From: Ignavibacteriales bacterium
GTDB lineage: Bacteria > Bacteroidota > Ignavibacteria > T3Sed10-11
Direction of reading: 5' to 3'
Length of the DNA: 37,328 nt
Assembly (NCBI GenBank): GCA_003568415.1
Contig: PWXV01000122.1
Location: 1 to 37,328, forward strand
Shown: one piece after another, positions 24,484 to 32,626 of the stretch
How the letters are laid out: each line of letters begins with the position of its first letter
Position numbering within the stretch: the first letter of the stretch is position 1
The notes under the pieces: model-generated
Database searches by the model: none
The model's input: only the letters and a program-made list of their open reading frames with translations
Told to the model about the DNA's origin: nothing
Translations under genes and position numbers: made by a program

Positions 24484-25371
24484 TTACACTTCTATAGTTT
24501 TGTTTTCAATATGAAATTTTACCCTCTCCATCAGCCATTGCGGTGTCGAAGTAGCACCGGTAATGCCGACCGTTTCTGCTCCCTCGAACCAATCAAAATT
24601 AATTTCAGATTCGTTTTCGACAAAATGGGTCCGCGGATTTGTATCCTTACAAATGTTGAATAAAACTTTCCCGTTCGAGCTTTTCCTGCCCGCAACAAAC
24701 ACGATCACATCATTATCCGAAGCAAACTGTTTCAATTTTTTATCTCGTCCCGAAACTTGCCCGCAAATTGTATCTTTAGCATGGAAATCGACCGCTTCAT
24801 CTTCCATGCTTGCAACGATCAATTCATCGATCTTTTCCTGTAGAACAACTTTCAGCCGGTGGAATTCGGGTTTATCCATTGTCGTCTGCGAGAACAGTAC
24901 CGTCTTCCGGTTCAAATCTATTGTATCGATCTCTCCCATCGTCCTGATAACGATCGCTTCGCCGTTTGTTTGTCCGACAAGACCGATCACTTCTGCGTGT
25001 TCTTTTTTGCCGAAGATAACAATCTGGTATCCGGCATCATAAAATTTTCTGATTCGTTCCTGTACTTTAGTTACAACCGGACAGGTGGCATCAATGATCT
25101 CGATATTATTTTCCCGGGCAATCTGATAGGTCGATGAAGGTTCACCGTGCGCCCGTATAAGTACACGTGCATTCTTCATATTTTTTAAGTCTTCGACAGA
25201 TATAGATTGCAATCCTTGCACACCAAGCCGTTCTATTTCATTCGGGTTATGTATAATGTCGCCAAGCGAATATAAATTTCCGTTATTTTCCAATTCCTGC
25301 TCTGCAATATCTATCGTTCGAATTACCCCCCAGCAAAATCCGGAACTGGTATCTACGGTTACCTTATACAT
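24484..25371 (-). CDS. ispH: 4-hydroxy-3-methylbut-2-enyl diphosphate reductase
   Basis: A 295-residue IspH/LytB. The three [4Fe-4S] cysteines are C13 (SGFCWGV), C97 (DATCPVV) and C203 (DTICGQVSGR). The substrate His/Glu residues IIHN, RAHGEP and KEHAEVIG are in place. It catalyses the last step of the non-mevalonate pathway, making IPP and DMAPP. I chose the ATG at 25371 (MYKVTVDTSSGFCWGV), which matches the family end. A GTG at 25377, directly after the cmk stop, is the alternative. It lies between cmk (TGA immediately upstream) and rpsA (83-bp gap). Confidence 0.96.
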   Translation of the reverse strand: MYKVTVDTSSGFCWGVIRTIDIAEQELENNGNLYSLGDIIHNPNEIERLGVQGLQSISVEDLKNMKNARVLIRAHGEPSSTYQIARENNIEIIDATCPVVTKVQERIRKFYDAGYQIVIFGKKEHAEVIGLVGQTNGEAIVIRTMGEIDTIDLNRKTVLFSQTTMDKPEFHRLKVVLQEKIDELIVASMEDEAVDFHAKDTICGQVSGRDKKLKQFASDNDVIVFVAGRKSSNGKVLFNICKDTNPRTHFVENESEINFDWFEGAETVGITGATSTPQWLMERVKFHIENKTIEV

Positions 25372-25377
25372 AATCAC

Positions 25378-26067
25378 TCACTCTTTCACTATTGTTTTAC
25401 CGTCTCGTTTTTCCGAAACTATCGACAGAACTTTTTCAACCTGCTCCTCGATTGTTAAATTTGAGGTATCGATTGTTATTGCATCATCTGCCTTTTTTAA
25501 GGGACTCACCTTTCGTGTCGAATCAAGCCGGTCACGCGACTTAATGTCGGTTAACATCGTATCGAAATCTACTTTTTCACCTTGTTCAATCAACTCATGG
25601 CATCGCCGCCGCACTCTTTCTTCAAGATCCGCGATAAAAAAAAGTTTGACATCTGCATCCGGGAAAACAACGGTGCCGATATCCCGGCCCTCCAGGACAA
25701 CCCCACCGTTTTTACCCATCTCCCGCTGCTCCTCGACCATCTTCATTCGCACAGCCTCGTAGGAACTTACTTTACTCACAACTGCAGTGACATCCGGTGC
25801 CCGGATCAATTGAGTAACCGGTTGATCATTGAGCAATACCTGCAATTCATCATTTTGCTTCAGACGGATTTTTAAGTTTTCGACCAATTTTTCAACCGCC
25901 TCTTTATCGTCCGGATCGACATTTTTCTGAAGAACTGCATACGCAGCGGCACGGTACATTGCCCCGGTATCGATATGTAAATAGTGTAACTTCCGGGCAA
26001 CTAATCGTGCCGTTGTACTTTTACCGGATCCTGCTATTCCGTCTATCGCTATAATCAAATTTTTCAA
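25378..26067 (-). CDS. cmk: Cytidylate kinase
   Basis: A P-loop CMP/dCMP kinase with IAIDGIAGSGKSTTAR near the N-terminus and the family pattern HIDTGAMYRAAAY and LEGRDIGTVVFPDADVKLFFIA further on. It phosphorylates CMP and dCMP to the diphosphates. No ATG is available in frame near the start. Two TTG codons at 26088 and 26067 head near-identical TTGAAAAAT stretches. The second gives MKNLIIAIDG, the usual start of Cmk, so I use 26067 (229 residues); 26088 would add seven residues. Neither has a good Shine-Dalgarno. The stop abuts the ispH start. It is divergent from the TrmH-family gene. Confidence 0.92.
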   Translation of the reverse strand: MKNLIIAIDGIAGSGKSTTARLVARKLHYLHIDTGAMYRAAAYAVLQKNVDPDDKEAVEKLVENLKIRLKQNDELQVLLNDQPVTQLIRAPDVTAVVSKVSSYEAVRMKMVEEQREMGKNGGVVLEGRDIGTVVFPDADVKLFFIADLEERVRRRCHELIEQGEKVDFDTMLTDIKSRDRLDSTRKVSPLKKADDAITIDTSNLTIEEQVEKVLSIVSEKRDGKTIVKE

Positions 26068-26127
26068 TATCCAATCGCGATTTTTCAAAGATTTATAATA
26101 TACGGTTTTTTTATTATATTTACAATA
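26068..26127. promoter_or_regulatory. Short AT-rich divergent region between cmk and TrmH-family genes
   Basis: About 60 bp separate the two divergent starts (40 bp if cmk starts at 26088). The strands carry several TATAAT-like hexamers: TATAATAT around 26094-26101 on plus and TATATTAT on minus. With so little room both transcripts should have short or no leaders, consistent with the lack of Shine-Dalgarno sites for cmk and the methyltransferase. No operator-like palindrome stands out. Confidence 0.35.
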
Positions 26128-26673
26128 ATGAACCGAATACGCAAACTCTCACATTCAGAGATTTCCAAAAACCGCCTGAAGCCCGACTCGCTCACCCGAA
26201 GCGGGCGAATGCCGCTTTATACAATGCTCGATAATATCCGCAGCATGTATAATGTCGGCTCGATTTTCCGGTCATCCGACGGTGCATTTCTGGAAAAGAT
26301 CTATATCACCGGCTTTACTCCAACACCGGATAAAAACGAAGTCCGGAAAACCGCTCTCGGGGCCATCGAGTCGATTCCATGGGAATATGCCAAAGATCCT
26401 ACTCTCATATTACAACAACTCAAAAAATCAAATGTTTCCATTTTAGCATTAGAGCACACGACAAAAAGTATCCCGTACTATGGACTCACCCCCGACATAT
26501 TTCCCGCCTGTCTCGTCGTCGGCAATGAAATAACGGGGATCTCGGAACCAATCCTTGAATATGTCGATCAGGCAATTGAGATTCCGATGTACGGCACCAA
26601 ACAATCACTTAACGTCGCAGTTGCATATGGAATTGTCTTATTCGATCTGGTACGGCTCTACTACAACAAATAA
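26128..26673 (+). CDS. TrmH/SpoU-family RNA 2'-O-methyltransferase
   Basis: A 181-residue SPOUT methyltransferase. The family motifs are N-VGSIFRSSD (about 41-50), LVVGNEITGIS (about 130-140) and IPMYGTKQSLNVAVAYGI (about 151-168), the last forming the trefoil knot SAM pocket. It transfers a methyl group to a ribose 2'-O of tRNA or rRNA. There is no extra N-terminal RNA-binding domain, so it is a short TrmL/TrmH-like form, and the target nucleotide cannot be named. It is plus-strand, divergent from cmk with a very short AT-rich gap, and ends 5 nt before the convergent AlbA_2 gene. Confidence 0.9.
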   Translation: MNRIRKLSHSEISKNRLKPDSLTRSGRMPLYTMLDNIRSMYNVGSIFRSSDGAFLEKIYITGFTPTPDKNEVRKTALGAIESIPWEYAKDPTLILQQLKKSNVSILALEHTTKSIPYYGLTPDIFPACLVVGNEITGISEPILEYVDQAIEIPMYGTKQSLNVAVAYGIVLFDLVRLYYNK

Positions 26674-26678
26674 ACCGG

Positions 26679-27359
26679 TTATCCGGCCATAGTATAATAC
26701 TCTTCATGTTCATCGGTGTGAATTTGTAATATACCGGCACGCACAAGATTCACAAATATTCGGGATGCCCTTCTCTCTGAGATATTGACAAGCTGCATAA
26801 ATGCGGTTAAGGTAATCCGGTCATTAAGTTCCAGATAGTCAAACAACCTGCGTTCGATTGTACCGATTGTAATTGTCATCGGTGCGGATTCGGGGTTTTG
26901 TTCGTGCATAATGCTGACCATTTCATTGCTTGCAATGATCGATTTATCCTTTACCCGAATATAAACGCGGTCGGCTTGATGATTTTCGCCATTCTCGTTA
27001 TCCGTGTAGTAATGCGGTTTATCTTTACTTTCCTCGATAATAGCCGCGATTACATCTTTACCACGGTACGGTACAATTTCGATGATCGGGACAACAGGCG
27101 GATCGGCAAATATCATTCCCGCAGTACGTATTAACTCAACTTCGGTTTTTTCACTTTCGACCCCGACGATCGTACCGTCGTCATCAACACCGAAAAGAAT
27201 AATTCCCCCGCCGCTGTTTGCAAACGATATCATAGTACGTGCAATTTTTCTGGGAGATGAAATCTTTCTTTTAAACTCGGTACGTGCTCCTTCACCTTGA
27301 TCAATAAGGTGATCAATGTCCCGGTAATTCACTGTAACACCCTCCCGTGTTATTATCAT
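26679..27359 (-). CDS. AlbA_2/Schlafen-AAA-type putative DNA-binding protein
   Basis: A 226-residue protein. The N-terminal part has the AlbA_2 (Schlafen AAA_4) pattern EGARTEFKR...IARTMISFANSGGGIILFGVDDDGTIVGV at about 23-68. The C-terminal part (about 160-226) looks like a winged helix (TLTAFMQLVNISERRASRIFVNLVRAGIL). This resembles transcriptional regulators that pair an AlbA_2 domain with a DNA-binding tail. Ligand and targets are unknown. Its ATG overlaps the ruvX stop by 4 nt (ATGA), so it is the last gene of the relA-HU-ruvX run. Confidence 0.82.
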   Translation of the reverse strand: MIITREGVTVNYRDIDHLIDQGEGARTEFKRKISSPRKIARTMISFANSGGGIILFGVDDDGTIVGVESEKTEVELIRTAGMIFADPPVVPIIEIVPYRGKDVIAAIIEESKDKPHYYTDNENGENHQADRVYIRVKDKSIIASNEMVSIMHEQNPESAPMTITIGTIERRLFDYLELNDRITLTAFMQLVNISERRASRIFVNLVRAGILQIHTDEHEEYYTMAG

Positions 27360-27796
27360 TCAGTCTTATGTCGTTGTGTATCAAGATATGATTGCAAAAT
27401 CAGAGCGGCAGCCATTACATCAATCCTCCCCTTATCACGCCGCTGTTTTCGAGTTGTGTTCATTGCAACCATTGTTTCCATTGCATCTCTGGAAGTAAAA
27501 CTTTCATCCTGAAAGGCAATAGGTACGTTCACTACCTTTTCCAGCGCGGCAGCGAATCGTTTCACTTCTTGTGCCTTCTTTGAATCACCTCCTTCAATTG
27601 AAACCGGTAATCCGAACACAATGAGGTTTATATTTTTATCTTCTACAATACTGCCAATTGTATCATAGACAGTATCATTATTTGTAATTGTCTTCCACCC
27701 TGTTGCCAGCGTTCGGCTTTGATCGCTGATCGCTAACCCGATACGCCGGCTCCCATAATCTACTCCCAATACCCGTTTTGTTTCGGTGTCAATCAC
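27356..27796 (-). CDS. ruvX: Putative Holliday junction resolvase / pre-16S rRNA nuclease RuvX (YqgF)
   Basis: A 146-residue RNase-H-fold protein. The first catalytic Asp is in LGVDYGSRRIGLAIS (D13). Acidic residues follow in FQDESFTS, and the last lies in GRIDVMAAALILQSYLD. YqgF is best known for maturation of the 16S rRNA 5' end, and also has Holliday junction resolvase activity in some species. It starts with GTG, overlapping the HU gene stop by 4 nt (GTGA), and ends overlapping the AlbA_2 gene by 4 nt. The length is typical. Confidence 0.93.
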   Translation of the reverse strand: MIDTETKRVLGVDYGSRRIGLAISDQSRTLATGWKTITNNDTVYDTIGSIVEDKNINLIVFGLPVSIEGGDSKKAQEVKRFAAALEKVVNVPIAFQDESFTSRDAMETMVAMNTTRKQRRDKGRIDVMAAALILQSYLDTQRHKTE

Positions 27797-28212
27797 AATA
27801 CTTTATCATCTCTTGCAGATTCGTTTCCATCGAGTTTTTCTTGATCGCCGGAGACCGACTCTTCTTCCCCTCCATCCTCGGAATATTTCTCATGATCGAT
27901 AGGTTGCTGTAAGAAATTCTTCAACAACTTACTCGGTTTAAAATGTGTTTTCCTGCGGGGTGGTACAAATATTGTTTCTCCTGTTCTCGGATTACGCGCT
28001 TTGGGTTTCGATTTCGTCATTTTCACTTCAAACACCCCGAAATCACGGATTTCTATACGCAATTCGGGATCAGCCTGCATCATAGTTTCCCGCAAAGCCG
28101 CAAAGATTGCATCTGTCCATTGTTCTGCAATATATACTTTTTCACCACGCAGCTCCGCTACGCGTTTCGCAACGTCTTTTTTTGTATACGTTTTTGTTTT
28201 CAGATTCTGCAT
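27793..28212 (-). CDS. HU/IHF-family DNA-binding protein with acidic tail
   Basis: A 139-residue protein. Residues 9-100 are an HU/IHF domain: KKDVAKRVAEL, IRDFGVFEV and the DNA-arm motif RNPRTGETIFVPPRRKTHFKPSK at 73-95. Residues 101-139 are rich in Asp, Glu, Ser and Gly and lie outside the family core. HU proteins bend DNA and organise the nucleoid. The ATG has a good AGGAG. It lies 29 bp downstream of relA/spoT and overlaps ruvX. The acidic tail could weaken DNA binding or serve protein contacts; that is inference. Confidence 0.93.
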   Translation of the reverse strand: MQNLKTKTYTKKDVAKRVAELRGEKVYIAEQWTDAIFAALRETMMQADPELRIEIRDFGVFEVKMTKSKPKARNPRTGETIFVPPRRKTHFKPSKLLKNFLQQPIDHEKYSEDGGEEESVSGDQEKLDGNESARDDKVL

Positions 28213-28241
28213 CAGTCAGGCTCCTGATCTATGAGTGCTAT

Positions 28242-30482
28242 CTATTCTTCAAACCGTTGAACGGATTTGACATTACGCACCTTCCGTACCTTCTCGATCA
28301 ATGCATTTAGGTGATCAAGATCCTCAACTTCCAGGATTACAACACCTTCGAAAATTTTATCTTTCGAATCGATATTAACACTTCGAATATTCGTTTGTTT
28401 TAAGTTGAAAATCGATTGTGATATATCGGTAATTAATCCGGGACGATCGTCTCCTTTGATCTTTACACCGACAACGAATTTCTGATTGTTCGTCGTTGGC
28501 CATTCCGCATCAACGATTCGATCCTCATTGCGTAAATATAGTTGTGATACGTTTTTACAATTCTTTCGATGTATTTTTATTCCGCTTCCGGTTGTTACAT
28601 ATCCGATAATCTCATCCCCCGGAATTGGATTACAACATTTTGCATATGTGTGAAGGAAATTATCTTCTTTGCCGTAGATTGAGATACCGCCAAGTTTATC
28701 GCGAGCGGATTTCACAAACCGGGAAAATAGATTTTCGGGAAGCTCCTCGGACTCCTGTGGTTCCACACCCTTTGGATGCTTCATCCTGTCTACTATCCAC
28801 TCTGCATGCTCATCAACGAGTTCCGGATTCTTTGCCAGATCGTGATAAAACTGTTGCAGGTTATTATATTTTAATGCCTGCACTTGTTTCAGTAGTTCAT
28901 CATCATTGATGTGAAGTTTTAATTTCTTAATCTTTTTCTGCCAGAGGTCTTTGCCGTAGGCAATTTCCTTTCTCTCCTCTTCATTTCGCCAGCGCCGTAT
29001 ATGCGATTTTGCTTTATGCGTTACGACAAATTGTTCCCAATCAAGGTTCGGAGTTTGATTTTTTGACGTGATAATTTCTATCTGATCTCCACTCTGCAGC
29101 ACCGTGCTGAGCGGCACAATTCTCCCGTTCACTTTTGCACCGATACAGTGCAAACCGACTTTCGTATGAATATCAAACGCAAAGTCTACCGGTGTTGAAC
29201 CCTTCGGCAAAATGCGAAGCTCACCCTTAGGGGTAAACACATAAATCTCATTTTGATAAAGATTTAACTTAAAACTTTCAAGAAGTTGTTGAGCAGGAGC
29301 TTCGGACTCGGATGAATTTTCAAATATCTCGCGCACCCAGCTTACCCACTGTTCCATCTCCGAATCAATAACCGTCACCTGGTCTTTATACTTCCAGTGT
29401 GCAGCAACACCTTTCTCGGCTATTTCATGCATATTCCGTGTTCGTATCTGAACCTCAACCATTCGCCCCTCAGGGCCGACCACGGTTGTATGAATGGATT
29501 GGTATCCGTTTTTCTTCGGGACAGAAATATAATTCTTAAACCGCTCGGGTATTGGAATATAAATTTCAGAGACTATACCGTACACCTGAAAACAATCATT
29601 GTTATTATCGGTATCAACTACAATTCGTACTGCAAAGAGATCGTATAATTCATCAAGCGATTTGTTTCGCCTTCGCATCTTGTTAAAGATGCTCCACAGA
29701 TGTTTCGGTCTTCCGATAATTTCAAATGTAAATCCATCATCGCGTAACCGCTTTTCGATCGGTTGTGTAAATTTATTTATGTAGTACTCGCGCTCACGCC
29801 GTTTCTCTTTTAACTGTGTTGCAAGTACGTCATATTCATCTGGATATAAATATTTAAACGAAAGGTCTTCGAGCTCCCACTTAATTTTCGCCAGCCCGAA
29901 TCTGTGTGCAAATGGTGCATAGATATCCAGCGTTTCTTTTGCTATGCGTTTTTGCTTTTCAGGGGAAAGGTGGTGGAGTGTCCGCATATTATGCAAGCGG
30001 TCTGCAAATTTCAGAAGGATAACCCGTATATCGTTGACCATTGAAAGCAACAGCTTGCGATAGTTTTCTGCCTGGGTTATCTCGTGACTCTTGAAGATAT
30101 CACTTATCTTGGTTGCACCATCAACTATATCGGCAACGGTATCACCAAACTCTTCACGTATATGTTTAAGGTCGTATTCGGTATCCTCAACAACATCGTG
30201 TAACAGCGCACTTGCAACACTGATATCATCGAGTGGAATCTCGCGGGCCAGAATCATTGCTACCTCAATCGCATGATAAAAATATGGTTCTCCTGACTCG
30301 CGCAGATCTTTGATATGCGCGTCGAGGCCGAATAAAAAAGCCCGTTTAATTAACTCCTCATCACACGACGGAAGGTTTTTCCGGCACATTTCAAGGAGGT
30401 TTTTAAAACGGTTCTCAAACCCGTCTGGTTTATTCACCACACCGGCCCATTGTAATGCATTATTTATTGTTTTGCTGACCAT
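28242..30482 (-). CDS. relA: Bifunctional (p)ppGpp synthetase/hydrolase (RelA/SpoT)
   Basis: A 746-residue long RSH protein. The HD hydrolase site is intact: H70, H95-D96 and E99-D100 (ALLHDVVEDTEY), with KFADRLHNM further on. The synthetase domain has GRPKHLWSIFNKM (about 258-270) and YQSIHTTVVGPEGRMVEVQIRT. A TGS domain (about 410-470), a zinc-finger-like CCNPIPGDEI region (about 625-640) and a C-terminal ACT domain (about 670-746) follow. It makes and degrades (p)ppGpp in the stringent response on ribosomes. The ribosome binding site is weak. A sigma70-like promoter lies upstream. HU, ruvX and an AlbA_2 gene follow in one operon. Confidence 0.95.
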   Translation of the reverse strand: MVSKTINNALQWAGVVNKPDGFENRFKNLLEMCRKNLPSCDEELIKRAFLFGLDAHIKDLRESGEPYFYHAIEVAMILAREIPLDDISVASALLHDVVEDTEYDLKHIREEFGDTVADIVDGATKISDIFKSHEITQAENYRKLLLSMVNDIRVILLKFADRLHNMRTLHHLSPEKQKRIAKETLDIYAPFAHRFGLAKIKWELEDLSFKYLYPDEYDVLATQLKEKRREREYYINKFTQPIEKRLRDDGFTFEIIGRPKHLWSIFNKMRRRNKSLDELYDLFAVRIVVDTDNNNDCFQVYGIVSEIYIPIPERFKNYISVPKKNGYQSIHTTVVGPEGRMVEVQIRTRNMHEIAEKGVAAHWKYKDQVTVIDSEMEQWVSWVREIFENSSESEAPAQQLLESFKLNLYQNEIYVFTPKGELRILPKGSTPVDFAFDIHTKVGLHCIGAKVNGRIVPLSTVLQSGDQIEIITSKNQTPNLDWEQFVVTHKAKSHIRRWRNEEERKEIAYGKDLWQKKIKKLKLHINDDELLKQVQALKYNNLQQFYHDLAKNPELVDEHAEWIVDRMKHPKGVEPQESEELPENLFSRFVKSARDKLGGISIYGKEDNFLHTYAKCCNPIPGDEIIGYVTTGSGIKIHRKNCKNVSQLYLRNEDRIVDAEWPTTNNQKFVVGVKIKGDDRPGLITDISQSIFNLKQTNIRSVNIDSKDKIFEGVVILEVEDLDHLNALIEKVRKVRNVKSVQRFEE

Positions 30483-30561
30483 ACCTGCTCATTACTTCAA
30501 ACAGACGACCTGTTGTAAAAGTTCTAATTTTCGAGCCGTAAATCATTAATAATCTAGCACC

Positions 30562-30597
30562 TGTGATGTAATATACAGGTTATTGAACAAATGTCAA
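30562..30597 (-). promoter_or_regulatory. Sigma70-like promoter of the relA/spoT operon
   Basis: On the minus strand TTGACA (complement of 30592-30597) is followed after 16 bp by TATATT (complement of 30570-30575). Both hexamers are close to consensus, and TG precedes the -10 box. The leader would be about 80 nt. The ACCTGT...ACAGGT inverted pair (30559-30580) straddles the -10 box and could be an operator. Confidence 0.5.
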
Positions 30598-30605
30598 GCA
30601 TTACA

Positions 30606-31250
30606 CTAATCTGTACCAAAAACCCGATCTCCGGCATCACCAAGTCCCGGTAAGATATACCCATTTTCATTTAACTGCCGGTCAAGCACTGCAGAAAAAA
30701 TCGGAACGTTGTCGTGCTCCTCCGACACTTTCCGCACACCTTCGGGAGCAGCAAAAAGGTTTATCAGACGGATGCGCCTGCCACCTTTATTCTTGATAAA
30801 TGTAATTGCCGCCGATGCACTTCCACCTGTTGCAAGCATCGGATCGAGAAGGAAGATCAGACTGCTGTCCATAGTGCTCGGAAACTTTGAGTAATAATCC
30901 ACAGGCTCGAGGGTTTCTTCATTCCGGTACAGACCGACGTGGCCAACCTTTGCATCGGGCAGAAAATCCAGGAAACCATCAACCATACCAATCCCTGCCC
31001 GTAGTATCGGGACGAGAATTATCTCCTCCGTCAGAACATACCCTTTGGTTTTTTCAAGCGGCGTCTCAATTTCAGTTTCTGTTAACTCCAGATTTGAGCT
31101 GACCTCGTATGCCATCATACGGGTTGCACGGTGTAGAATCGTTCTGAATACTACATTCGAGGTTTTTTTATTCCGTAATATCGAAAGGTCCCGCTTTAAC
31201 AACGGATGATCTACCAGATGCAGGTTCGGATATTGGGGTAATGTGATCAT
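30606..31250 (-). CDS. upp: Uracil phosphoribosyltransferase
   Basis: A 214-residue UPRTase. The PRPP-binding loop LLDPMLATGGSASAAI and the flanking LVPILRAGIGMVDGF are diagnostic. It salvages uracil to UMP using PRPP. The length is normal. AAGGAA lies 4-5 nt before the ATG. It lies 7 nt after the CoA-disulfide-reductase-like gene and is the last gene of the der cluster; a separate promoter follows for relA/spoT. Confidence 0.95.
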   Translation of the reverse strand: MITLPQYPNLHLVDHPLLKRDLSILRNKKTSNVVFRTILHRATRMMAYEVSSNLELTETEIETPLEKTKGYVLTEEIILVPILRAGIGMVDGFLDFLPDAKVGHVGLYRNEETLEPVDYYSKFPSTMDSSLIFLLDPMLATGGSASAAITFIKNKGGRRIRLINLFAAPEGVRKVSEEHDNVPIFSAVLDRQLNENGYILPGLGDAGDRVFGTD

Positions 31251-31257
31251 AGATTCC

Positions 31258-32619
31258 TTACAGTTTTTTCAGTGTTTGATTCGCTGCTATCAAAATCGGA
31301 TCCCATAACGGACTAAATGGCGGAGCATACATCAGATCAAGCGAGGCAACATCGTTGACGGTGCTTTCGTTTTGGATCATTGCGGCAAGAACATTCCCCC
31401 TCTGTGCTGCGCCATCTTTTCCAATGAGCGTTGCACCGATCAATTTACCCGTATCCTTATCTGCCATATAGGTTACCGTCAGACGGGCGTTGTGCGGCAT
31501 TCCCGGAATTCTGGAGGGCGCCTGAATTGTTTCGGAAATTATTTTATACCCCGCATCTTCGGCTTCCTGCCGTGTTAGACCCACCCGCGTCATTTCATGC
31601 TCAAAAACCCTGACTGCTATATTTCTGATTGCTCCTTTGAATACAGCATGGCCGCCTGCTGCGTTCTCTCCTGCCGTCCACGCTGTTTTGCTTGCTACGG
31701 TAGCAAGCGGAATATACGTCGGCCTCCGGGTAATAATATTTCTAACCTCACAACAATCACCGGCAGCATACACAGCGTCTACATTTGTTAACTGGCGTTC
31801 ATCTGTTTTGATCGCCCCGGTAGTCCCGATCTCAACACCGGTATCTTTTGCAAGGGTACTATTCGGGGAGACACCGATAGCTACTACGACAAGGTCAGCT
31901 TCATATGTGCCGTCATCGGTTACAACTGTCTTTACCATCCCTTCGGAGTTCGATCCAAAACTTTTTGCAGTACTGTTGGGTACATAATGTACACCGTTAT
32001 CATGCAATGCGTTTATAAGAATTTCACCGCTTTGTTTATCAATATTTGAAAATGGGTACGTATGACTATGTAACACCGTAACGTCAATATTTAACTTCCG
32101 AAACGACTCTGCCATTTCAAGTCCGATAAACCCGCCGCCGATAATAACTACTCTTTTTGGTTTTTTCTCATTCAGAAAAGTATGTAACTCGTAAGCCCGG
32201 CCAAGTTCTTTTATTGTAAAAACATTTTTCATATCCGGCTTCATAAACGGAAGCTCTTTCGGTGTCGAACCGGTTGTTATGATGAGCTTATCGTATTCTT
32301 CCTTCCTTCTGATCCCCTGTTTCAGATCTTTTAGCTGCACGGTTCTATTCTTGCGGTCGATGCTTTCGACCTCCGTTTGCGTCCATACCGTCACCTCTTT
32401 CTTTTGTTGCAAACGGTCGGGCGAATAAACGACCAGGTCTCTATCATCCTGATACTCCCCTGAAAGGTAATACGGTATTTCACATATGCCGTAAGAAATG
32501 TAGGGTGTTCGTTCAATGAGGATGACTTCGGCATCGGAATTAATTCGCTTCGCTTTACTTGCGGCACTCGGACCTGCGGCAAGACCGCCGATGACGAGTA
32601 TGCGTGGTTGTCGTTTCAT
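31258..32619 (-). CDS. CoA-disulfide reductase / NADH oxidase-like flavoprotein
   Basis: A 453-residue FAD-dependent pyridine nucleotide-disulfide oxidoreductase. The FAD site begins IGGLAAGPSAA (about 10-20), the active cysteine is C46 in SYGICEIPYYLSG, and the NAD(P) site is VVIIGGGFIGLEMAE at about 157-171. The C-terminal DLMYAPPFSPLWDP has the Tyr that CoA-disulfide reductases use with the single cysteine. Such enzymes reduce CoA disulfide, or NADH-dependent O2, peroxide or polysulfide. Which of these applies cannot be told. It is 7 nt after der and 7 nt before upp. Given the DsrC module in the window, a persulfide role is an attractive but untested idea. Confidence 0.88.
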   Translation of the reverse strand: MKRQPRILVIGGLAAGPSAASKAKRINSDAEVILIERTPYISYGICEIPYYLSGEYQDDRDLVVYSPDRLQQKKEVTVWTQTEVESIDRKNRTVQLKDLKQGIRRKEEYDKLIITTGSTPKELPFMKPDMKNVFTIKELGRAYELHTFLNEKKPKRVVIIGGGFIGLEMAESFRKLNIDVTVLHSHTYPFSNIDKQSGEILINALHDNGVHYVPNSTAKSFGSNSEGMVKTVVTDDGTYEADLVVVAIGVSPNSTLAKDTGVEIGTTGAIKTDERQLTNVDAVYAAGDCCEVRNIITRRPTYIPLATVASKTAWTAGENAAGGHAVFKGAIRNIAVRVFEHEMTRVGLTRQEAEDAGYKIISETIQAPSRIPGMPHNARLTVTYMADKDTGKLIGATLIGKDGAAQRGNVLAAMIQNESTVNDVASLDLMYAPPFSPLWDPILIAANQTLKKL

Positions 32620-32626
32620 AATTTTT

